Source: Anagrus nilaparvatae (taxonomy: Eukaryota; Arthropoda; Insecta; Hymenoptera; Mymaridae). From it: 64,000 bases of DNA. The notes under the pieces were generated by a model. It was not told the DNA's origin. It did not search any database and worked only from the letters and a program-made list of their open reading frames with translations. Shown one piece after another: positions 23,880 to 31,995 of this stretch (position 1 is its first letter; every line of letters begins with the position of its first letter). The position numbers and the translations under genes are program-made. The stretch spans positions 186,001 to 250,000 of the forward strand of contig JAKSXM010000077.1 of NCBI GenBank assembly GCA_022575985.1. The letters run 5' to 3'.

Positions 23880-25090
23880 TTAGATTAAGCCTAATTCCTT
23901 AGGTTAAGTTACTGTAAAGCTTGACGTGTCGTTTTTTATTATAACCTACTTCCTTAGGTTACGCTACTGTAAGGCTTGACGTGTCGTTTTTTATTATAGC
24001 CAACTTCCTTAGGTTACGCTACTGTAAGGCTTGACGTGTCGTTCTTTATTATAGCCTACTTCCTTAGGTTACGCTACTGTAAGGCTTGACGTGTCGTTAT
24101 TTTATTATAGCCTGCTTCCTTAGGTTACGCTCCTGTAAAGCTTGACGTGTCGTTTTTTATTATAACCTACTTCCTTAGGTTACGCTACTGTAAGGCTTGA
24201 CGTGTCGTTTTTTATTATAACCTACTTCCTTAGGTTACGCTACTGTAAGGCTTGACGTGTCGTTCTTTATTATAGCCTACTTCCTTAGGTTACGCTACTG
24301 TAAGGCTTGACGTGTCGTTCTTTATTATAGCCTACTTCCTTAGGTTACGCTACTGTAAGGCTTGACGTGTCGTATTTTATTATAGCCTACTTCCTTAGGT
24401 TACGCTACTGTAAGGCTTGACGTGTCGTTCTTTATTATAGCCTACTTCCTTAGGTTACGCTACTGTAAGGCTTGACGTGTCGTTTTTTATTATAGCCTAC
24501 TTCCTTAGGTTATGTTACTGTAAGTCTTGACGTGTCGTTTTTTATTATAGCCTACTTCCTTAGGTTACGCTACTGTAAGGCTTGACGTGTCGTTCTTTAT
24601 TATAGCCTACTTCCTTAGGTTACGCTACTGTAAGGCTTGGCGTGTCGTTTTTTATTATAGCCTACTTCCTTAGGTTACGCTACTGTAAGGCTTGACGTGT
24701 CGTTCTTTATTATAGCCTACTTCCTTAGGTTACGTTACTGTAAGGCTTGACGTGTCGTATTTTATTATAGCCTACTTCCTTAGGCCGTGTCGTATTTTAT
24801 TATAACCTACTTCCTTAGGTTATGTTAGTGTAAGGCTTGACGTGTCGTTTTTTTCTTATAGAACGTGTTGTTCATCATTACAGTCTACTTCCTTAGGTTA
24901 TTTTAGTGTAAGGCTTGACGTGTCGTTTTTTTCTTATAGAATACTTCCTTAGGTCACGCTAGTGTAATGCTTGACGTGTCGTTTCTTTATTATACACTTC
25001 TGATTAGGTTATGTTAGTGTAATGATTGACGTGTCGTTTTTTTATTATAAACCACTTTCTTAGGTTATGTGGGTGTAAGGCTCAAAGTAT
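23880..25090. repeat. Right-arm array, 55-bp unit, about 20 copies
   Basis: Very regular copies of a 55-bp unit with 'ttccttaggttacgctactg' and 'taaggcttgacgtgtcg' (starts 23950, 24005, 24060 and so on). Copies in the middle are nearly identical, pointing to recent amplification. Each copy carries TGACGTG, a CRE/bZIP-like core. It is not a CRISPR array: repeats abut and there are no variable spacers. Confidence 0.9.
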
Positions 25091-26864
25091 TGTTTTTTAT
25101 ACGACATCCTTAGGTTATTTGGATGTAAGGCTGAATTTATAGTATAGATTAAAAATGAATGGTAAAAAAACTATAGCATTTTATGGAACCCATTATTAGA
25201 AACTTATTAATTTGATATAAGATTGCTGATTTTTTAGATTTTTTAGATTTTTACCGGATTTATCAGTTATTAATTTTTTAATGATAAAAAATTTTAGTAA
25301 ATTGTTCAAGAATTTCGGGTTCTTCATTCGTACCGTAGTAAAGGAAAATTGATCAAGACTTTTTTAGATAATATTATCTTTACCGAATTTTCCGATTTCT
25401 AGGTCCGTGATTTAAATTTAATCAATAGATTGATTTAAAGTTTCAGAAATTTGAATTTTAGTTTAGTCTAAATCCCCAAGTACCGCAGCTAAAAATAATT
25501 AACAAAAATTTTTTAAAGTAAACATATTTTTACCGAATTTTACGGTTTCGGGATCCATTTTTTTCAAAATTTGGCCGAGACATCCGGTTTTAGGATAATC
25601 CAAGACCCTAGGTACCGCAGTCAAAAATATTCCATTAAAATTGTAAAAAATAATATTTTTACCGTATTTTACGGTTTTGGGTTACATTAATTCAATTTTG
25701 GCTGAGGAATTCAGGATCAGCATAATTCGTAACCCCGAAAGCCATGTAACAAAAAAATTTTTTTTAAGTTTTAAAAATCATACTTTTTTACCGAATTTTG
25801 CGGTTTCAGGGTCATTGGTTCCGATTTTTAAATTTTTATTATTAAATTTGAGCTTAGCGCACCCAAAAAAACCCCGTAAATACATCCAAAAATAATTTTT
25901 TAACTTTTTTCAAAGAATAAAAATTTTTCTTGTTTTGAATCAAGAAATTGTATCACACATATTTTCTAATATCTGATTCCTAGTTTGAAAACCAGAAATC
26001 AATAAATTTATGTTTTATAAAACAGAAACGACTTATTTCTAGTTTTCATTCAAGGAATCGATTTGCTTTTTTTTCCGAACATTTAATTTCTTGTTTTAAA
26101 ACCAAGAAATAAGTCGTTTCTGTATCGTGACACAGAAATTGCTTCTTTTCTTGTTTTGAAAAAGGAAATATAGTAATTTCCATTTTCTAACACGGAAATA
26201 GACCTTATTTCCAGGTTAGTCCTCCAAAATTCCTGTGTCGATGCGGAGTGGGTACTCTCTTGTCGTTGGAAATTAGTAAAAGTTATTACTTTTGTTTAAA
26301 CAAATTAGCAACAAAGTTATAAACGCTACAATTTTATATTAACTATATAAAGTTTAATTAATAAAATCACGGTTAGTAATATGAGCTTGCAATATACTTA
26401 TATCATAGTTTTCGTAATATTTGTAATTAGTTTATTAAGTTTTTATATTTGTGTTTATCAATAAATAATATTCGTCTTTCGGGTTTTTTGGTATTTAAAT
26501 TAACAGTGTTTTTATTTCTACATCTGATCTATCTAAACCTATAAATCTCATTTCAACTATCCAATAACAATATATTTGCTGATTCAATAATTAAAAACAC
26601 GCCTTCCCGGGTACGAGTAGCTTTCTTAGCTACAAGTACAAAAGTAGGCAAATACAGGTAAAAGTTACGAACATAGAATATAATTACATATAATATATAC
26701 ATATATATATTAACAGTACGCGTGAGTATTTTATGTATACAATTAATAAAGTCTATAGTCAAATCATTTATAAAATCAAATAAAATCAACTATTCACTAT
26801 ATAGATAAAATTAATTAAATTATTAAATTAATAAAAACTATAACTTAAAATATCGTAACAAAAT

Positions 26865-26875
26865 TGGGGGCTCGT
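26865..26875 (+). promoter_or_regulatory. Primer binding site, tRNA-Pro type
   Basis: TGGGGGCTCGT begins four bases after the end of the 5' LTR. It matches the classical complement of the tRNA-Pro 3' end (TGGGGGCTCG). This is where minus-strand DNA synthesis would start. Confidence 0.75.
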
Positions 26876-26977
26876 TTTAGGGAGTTTTTAATTAGTGAAA
26901 AAGCAAATAATTCTACAATTTCAAAATTTCTATTTTTCTCTATTCTTTCTTAACTAATACTATCAAAATTATATACA

Positions 26978-29011
26978 ATGAGCCTAACAAAAGCATTAAG
27001 TGAGAAAATAATAGAAGGCGATATAAACGCTATAAAAGTATACGATATATTGTGCAAGTATGCAAAGGATCATGTGGAAATAAATGATGACACATCAGTA
27101 GAAGCAGTCTTGGACTGGTATAGCAAGCATTATAAAGAAACAAGAGACAAAGAAGCAACATCAACAAGAGAAGAAAGGGAAGAGTTAACAAGACAATTAG
27201 AAAGGCGAGTTGATAAGCAAGTATTAACTGATATATTAAAAGACGCTACTTTGGCGGCTATGTTAAGCGAATTATTGGCAAGTAAAATACACCCAGCCGA
27301 AATAATTGATATTATTACGGGAGTAAAAGCAGAAGATTCTTCTTTATCGGTATACTTTGATAATAGAATATATAATGTATTAAAACAACATTGTAAATTT
27401 CCAGAAGCAAGAGAAAAACCATCTGTTAAAGAAATTTTAAAATGTTTAGCCTACAAGTTGATGGAAACTGATACGAGCGCAGCACTAACAGAAAGCGCAG
27501 CTGAAATACAAAATTATTTGCCAAAAGATAATAAAGATGTACTGGACAAGGCGCTAAGAAATAAGGACACGCTAAAAATTTTAATTGATTTATATAATAC
27601 TGATTTAGGTCCTGAATTCTGCCTAGAGGAGCTGTGTGCAGAATATACGCTTTGTTTGTTAGACGACAATAGCGTCATAACTCCAATAACTTCTGGGGTA
27701 AAAAGTATAAAAAAACCTATTTTTTACCCCGAAGTAACAGAAAATGCTACACATACCGTGGGCGTCACAGCTCATATACAAGAGTTGGCCCAACAAACTA
27801 TTAATAATAATTTTTCAGGCTTGGCAAGCAGTACAAATTATAGACCGGTTCCACAAATGGTTAATCATTATACGCCGTACTCCACGATGTATCATACGGC
27901 AGAGCAAACAAGGCAGCCAGAGGTATGCAGAAGGTGTGGGACTTACCATAATGGTAATTGTCTCAGAAGAAATACATACGACACAAATGAATATACTGGG
28001 GCAACGTATTCACAAAATTCATCGTTATCAAAGATAAGGCCATTCTCGATAAAGGATACAATCAACACAATCCCAGAATTCACCGGTTCACAAGAAGAGG
28101 TGGAAAATTTCGTAATCGGGTGTGGCAGAGCGAAAGGAATGATACCCCCAGAAAACGAAAGCGAGGTAGCACCGTTAATTTTATTAAGGCTAAAAGGAGA
28201 GGCAGCGAAGGCAGCCATTGGACACAATTTCCGCTCCATACAAGAAGTCATCGACTTTGTAGAGTTCTCCTTTGGAAATCCCAAAACGTCGCACGAACTA
28301 GGAGGGGATCTAGCGAAGGTACGACAAGGAGAGAAAGAGAAAGTCGTATTATTTGCCAACAAAATAAAAGAGCTGGGAAGAAAAATAAAAAAGGCGGCGG
28401 TATTGGAGGGGAGACCATTGGAAGACGCCATGTTAGACAGAGACATGCTTAGGTTCTTTTTGAAAGGTATGAGAACGGAGATAAGAACAAGGTTAATGCC
28501 ATATGCTACATTCGCAGATACTCTCAACGAGGCTATAGTGGTAGAGAGGGAATCTTGCTCGTATGAAGAAGCGAAAACATCGAAAACAGAAGAAATAAAA
28601 GTCGTAAGTACGCATACCACACCAAATAATAATTACTGTTTTTTATGCCTTAGACAAGACCACACGACTCTTTTATGCCCGGAATTGCCAAAATTTGTGG
28701 AAGGTAGAAAACAACAGGCTGTTGAAAAGGACAATAGAGGGCAATTAAAGTGCAGCCACTGTTCAAAGAATGGTCATGTCAAGGAGAATTGTTGGACCAA
28801 TCCTGGTAATCCGAACAAACCGGAGTGGATAGTTAAACGGCAGCAAATGGAATGCCATAACTGTAAGAGAAAAGGACACACAGCTCGTCTTTGCAGATCA
28901 AGGCCTGCCAATACAGGAAGGGCAGAGGAAAATAATCAGGGAAACGGCAGCAGCCAACCGATGGGCGCGAATCGGGAGGCTCAAAGTACATCGAACACAC
29001 AATCTATCTAA
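26978..29011 (+). CDS. gag: gag polyprotein with three zinc knuckles (677 aa)
   Basis: This ORF follows the PBS by about 100 bp and starts at the first ATG. Gag forms the particle and packages the RNA. The first 270 residues are unlike any family I recognise and rich in charged residues. A Cys/His cluster (CRRCGTYHNGNC) lies near residue 317. The central block around residues 345-530 has the mostly helical, basic character of Ty3/gypsy capsid. Three CX2CX4HX4C knuckles follow at about residues 554, 592 and 626 (CFLCLRQDHTTLLC, CSHCSKNGHVKENC, CHNCKRKGHTARLC). At 677 aa it is longer than most gypsy gags. The frame is intact. The pol frame overlaps its last 76 bases in the -1 phase. Confidence 0.92.
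   Translation: MSLTKALSEKIIEGDINAIKVYDILCKYAKDHVEINDDTSVEAVLDWYSKHYKETRDKEATSTREEREELTRQLERRVDKQVLTDILKDATLAAMLSELLASKIHPAEIIDIITGVKAEDSSLSVYFDNRIYNVLKQHCKFPEAREKPSVKEILKCLAYKLMETDTSAALTESAAEIQNYLPKDNKDVLDKALRNKDTLKILIDLYNTDLGPEFCLEELCAEYTLCLLDDNSVITPITSGVKSIKKPIFYPEVTENATHTVGVTAHIQELAQQTINNNFSGLASSTNYRPVPQMVNHYTPYSTMYHTAEQTRQPEVCRRCGTYHNGNCLRRNTYDTNEYTGATYSQNSSLSKIRPFSIKDTINTIPEFTGSQEEVENFVIGCGRAKGMIPPENESEVAPLILLRLKGEAAKAAIGHNFRSIQEVIDFVEFSFGNPKTSHELGGDLAKVRQGEKEKVVLFANKIKELGRKIKKAAVLEGRPLEDAMLDRDMLRFFLKGMRTEIRTRLMPYATFADTLNEAIVVERESCSYEEAKTSKTEEIKVVSTHTTPNNNYCFLCLRQDHTTLLCPELPKFVEGRKQQAVEKDNRGQLKCSHCSKNGHVKENCWTNPGNPNKPEWIVKRQQMECHNCKRKGHTARLCRSRPANTGRAEENNQGNGSSQPMGANREAQSTSNTQSI
28939..28980 (+). 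promoter_or_regulatory. Programmed -1 frameshift signal, GGGAAAC plus stem-loop
   Basis: GGGAAAC at 28939-28945 is set in the gag frame as G GGA AAC, the exact X XXY YYZ register needed for -1 slippage. After the slip the pol frame is open through the gag stop (29009-29011); pol itself has a TAA just upstream (28933-28935). A 7-nt spacer is followed by a stem: GCC (28953-28955) pairs with GGC (28978-28980), and CCGAT (28958-28962) with ATCGG (28971-28975), with an 8-nt loop. Established slippery sites of the same heptamer occur in retroviral gag-pro junctions. Confidence 0.8.
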
Positions 29012-31995
29012 GTCGAAATAGCAACGCGCCAACAGTCGTCTTATCTTCTGCCAGTTTAGGTAAAGAATTTGACTACCTCTTGGATTCAGGAGCCAGCGCG
29101 AATTTATTGAAGCAAAAAGCAGTGCCAGATAAGGTAAAAATTCATAAAAATGAAATAGTTAAGTTAATTGGAATTTCAGATCCTTCAGTCAAGTCATTGG
29201 GAAGTATAGAAATAAAAATTTGCGGAATTGTAACAAAATTTCATGTTGTAGAAAATAATTTTCCAATTGATGAAACAGGGCTGATAGGAAACAAGTTTTT
29301 AGATGGCAACAAAGCAAGATTATATTTTGACGAACGCTGTTTATTGCTTCAAGGACAAAAATACCCTTTCCAGTCAAAAAACGAGGTATTAAAAATTACA
29401 TCGAAAGAAGTAAAGGCTGGAGGAGACAAGGATGACTGTATAATTCAGGTAGAAAAGGTGGGAGAACAGGTTAAGAAAAATTCTCCTACTCTAAAAGTAA
29501 ATGTTATTAACGTAAGAAGTAAAAATATAAGTTATATTGGAAGCGTTTACAGAGAGGGTAAACGCGTTGGCGTTTACAGGCATGGTAAACGCCTTAGCGT
29601 TTATAAGTATAGTAAACGCTTCAAAAATGCTAAGCAAGTAGTAAGTAGGGATAGCAGTTTAAAGAAAAAAATTATAGTAGCATTAAAAGGTGCATATAAA
29701 TTATTAAGTAAAGCTAGCAAATTGCAAAATAATGAAACCATGAAAGAAAATTTTTCCAATAAGGTTCCTGTAGTAGAGAAAACTGCAGATGAGTTTATAA
29801 ATGAAAGGCCTTTGTTGGAGGAATTTTCAAAAATGGATCCTGCAGAAGCGGAGAAAACTGCAGAAGTGGCATTAAATAGCAAAACCATGAAAGAAAATTT
29901 TTCCAATAAGGCTCCTGTAGTAGAGAAAACTGCAGATGAGTTTATAAATAAAAGGCCTTTGTTGGAGGAATTTTCAAAAATGGATCCTGCAGTAGCGGAG
30001 AAAACTGCAGAAGTGGCATTAAATAGTAAAACCATGAAAGAAAATTTTTCCAATAAGGCTCCTGTAGTAGGGAAAACTGCAGATGAGTTTATAAATAAAA
30101 GGCCTTTGTTGGAGGAATTTTCAAACATGGATCCTGCAGTAGCGGAGAAAACTGCAGAAGTGGCATTAAATAGTAAAACCATGAAAGAAAATTTTTCCAA
30201 TAAGGCTCCTGTAGTAGGGAAAACTGCAGATGAGTTTATAAATAAAAGGCCTTTGTTGGAGGAATTTTCAAACATGGATCCTGCAGTAGCGGAGAAAACT
30301 GCAGAAGTGGTATTGAATAGTAATACCAGTTTAGAAAATTTTTCCAAAAAGGGTCCTGTAGTAGGGAAAACTGCAGATGAGTTTATAAAGGAAAAGCCCT
30401 TGTTGGAGGAATTTTCAGGTAGAGCTCCTGCAGTAGTGGAGAAAACTGCAGATGAGATTATAAATAAAAGGCCTTTGATGAAAAATTTTTCAAATGAGGC
30501 TCCTGCAGTAGTAGAGAAAACTGCAGATGAAGTTATAAATAAAAAGCCTTGGTTGAAAAATTTTTCAAACAGGGATCCTGTAGTGGTCGATAAAAAAACT
30601 ACAGATGTGTACAACAATACTGCAGAACTTTTAAAATGTATGAATTTTATTGTAATTAATTTTGTAATAATAGATAAACTATTAAGTTTTGTAATGTGGT
30701 GGATAATTTATTTTACTAGGTATCAAGTAAATAATAGTAAAGCTGTTATGAATAAAAATAATACAGAAAATAATGTAAATAATACAGTTGAAAGTAAAAG
30801 TGTAGTAAGCAATAAGATAAAATATCATGAAATACAGTTAAAATTTTATAATAAAAATAGTTCTAGGCTTGAAAACTGGCAACAAGGCAAGTCCCAAAAT
30901 AGTTGGAGAGCAAGAAGGACAGAAAGTAAGGAAGGAAGCGATAGTGAAAGTAAAAATGAAAGAGAAAATGAGAAAGAAGAGGAATTATGTATAGAGCATC
31001 TCGATATACTAGAAGGGTTAGTAAATGAATCACTGTTTACTAAAAAGGTAAAATATAAAAATGATTTTATGGCAATTATTAACAATATAATAAATGAGGT
31101 CAACCATTGTAAGTTATATGAATTTATTGAGCCATTTGATAATTTAAACACTATTATTGAAATGGGTAATCTATCAAACAATATGCAATTTTTAGACCAG
31201 ATCAAGGTTTTAATAAATGAAGTTAGAAAAGAATTAAATAATAATGAAAGGATCCTGTATATAAAACTAACGCCTGAACAAAGAGTTGATAAGGTTAAAG
31301 AATTATCAAATTTAGATCATTTAAATGATGAGGATAAGAAAATTGTTAAGAAAATTCTGGAAGAAAATGCAGACGTTTTTCATATACCAGGAGAACCTTT
31401 GTCCTTTACAAATGTTTTTCAGCATAGAATATTTACTGTTGATGAGATACCAATTACGTCAAGAATGTATAGAATTTCTCCTTTTCTAGCAGAAGAGTTA
31501 AAAGAACAATTAAACAAGCTTTTGGCAGAAGGTATAATTACACCATCACATTCATCTTATAGCCATCCAATAATGTTAGTACCGAAGAAACCAAACAGCC
31601 AGGGGATAGTAAAACATCGTTTAGTTTTGGATTTGAGGCGATTAAATGATAAAACTATCTCCGACCAATATCCTTTACCAAATTTATTGGATCTACTGGA
31701 CAGTATAAATGGCTCAAAGTACTTTTGCTCTCTAGATTTGAGTTCTGGTTTTCATCAAATCCTAATCCACAAAAAGGACAGGCATAAAACTGCATTTGCA
31801 ACCATGTATGGACTATATGAGTACACTAGAGTACCTTTCGGTGCAAAAAATAGTCCAAGTAGTTTCATGCGGCTGATCCAAATGCTATTTAGAGACCTAG
31901 AAGGAGTAATAGCGTATATTGATGATTTCCTGATACATGCCAAGGGAAGCCAATCTAAAATTGCAGCCAGAAAAATGTTTCTTTTTACAAACTGA
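28940..31995 (+). CDS. pol: pol, 5' part: protease, repeat insert, reverse transcriptase (broken)
   Basis: Read after the -1 slip. The aspartic protease motif LLDSGAS is at 29077. The next 700 codons are unusual: three VYR.GKR repeats (29543-29619), then tandem 49-aa repeats (29737-30610), then a strongly hydrophobic stretch (about 30625-30725), then a Lys/Glu-rich segment. RT begins near 31390 with VFQHRIFTVDEIPI and has YSHPIMLVPKK, HRLVLDLRRLND, FCSLDLSSGFHQI, PFGAKNSPSSF and the YIDD active site near 31917. Directly after YIDDFLIH the frame breaks: compared with the family about 17-20 codons are missing, and the ORF ends in TGA at 31993. RNase H and integrase continue in the +1 frame from 31937. 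RT is therefore inactive in this copy. Confidence 0.9.
29543..29619 (+). repeat. Three GCGTTTAC..GTAAACGC hairpin units inside pol
   Basis: Three successive inverted units of 22-36 nt (GCGTTTAC, 6-8 nt, GTAAACGC) lie inside coding sequence. There they spell VYREGKR, VYRHGKR and VYKYSKR. The same units recur in the non-coding 3' part of the element at 34636-34889, 35747-35797 and 35993-36028. Confidence 0.8.
29737..30610 (+). repeat. In-frame 147-bp (49-aa) tandem repeats within pol
   Basis: Four full units start near 29737, 29884, 30031 and 30178. Each consists of two half-units, ENFSNKAPVVEKTADEF and EEFSKMDPAVAEKTAEV. Diverged half-units follow to about 30610. All units keep the frame. The insert lies between protease and RT, where most Ty3/gypsy elements have only a short linker. 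A 338-codon open frame on the opposite strand (29601-30617) is a by-product of the repeat. Confidence 0.9.
30625..30730 (+). other. Predicted membrane-spanning segment within the pol polyprotein
   Basis: The translation contains MNFIVINFVIIDKLLSFV followed by MWWIIYF, about 30 nearly uncharged residues. It sits between the 49-aa repeats and a hydrophilic linker. Its length and hydrophobicity fit a transmembrane helix or helical hairpin, which is not a standard pol component. Confidence 0.5.

Larger units (their letters stand above)
20150..26251. mobile_element. Foldback-like DNA transposon nested in the 5' LTR
   Basis: The insert begins CCACTCCGCATCG and ends with its complement CGATGCGGAGTGG. 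It is flanked by GTAC on both sides (20146-20149 and 26252-26255). The intact 3' LTR has a single 'gaacgtactctc', proving the insertion. Because GTAC is its own complement, a TA duplication with CCCACTCC ends fits equally well. The inverted arms reach about 2.4-2.6 kb each and consist largely of tandem repeats. The middle (about 22800-23870) has no transposase ORF, so the element is non-autonomous. The architecture resembles Drosophila FB elements, whose long inverted repeats are also tandemly repetitive. Confidence 0.88.
19754..26860 (+). repeat. 5' LTR, split by a nested transposon
   Basis: LTR sequence occupies 19754-20149 and 26256-26860, together about 1.0 kb once the insert is removed. 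It matches the 3' LTR apart from rare substitutions and a 69-bp duplication found only in the 3' LTR. A TATAAATA box lies at 20050-20057 and an AATAAA signal at 26460-26465. The insertion at 20150 falls about 90 bp downstream of the TATA box, inside the expected transcribed R/U5 part. It should therefore disturb transcription of the genomic RNA. Confidence 0.9.

Noticed and set aside
23880..25090. CRISPR-like array
   Set aside because: Units abut with no variable spacers, in a eukaryotic transposon arm.
27943..28620. Minus-strand ORF of 225 codons opposite gag
   Set aside because: Shadow of the real gag frame, which has zinc knuckles and continues on both sides.
29601..30617. Minus-strand ORF of 338 codons
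   Set aside because: It lies opposite the in-frame 147-bp repeats of pol; repetition of one stop-free unit keeps the antisense frame open. No start context or family similarity.
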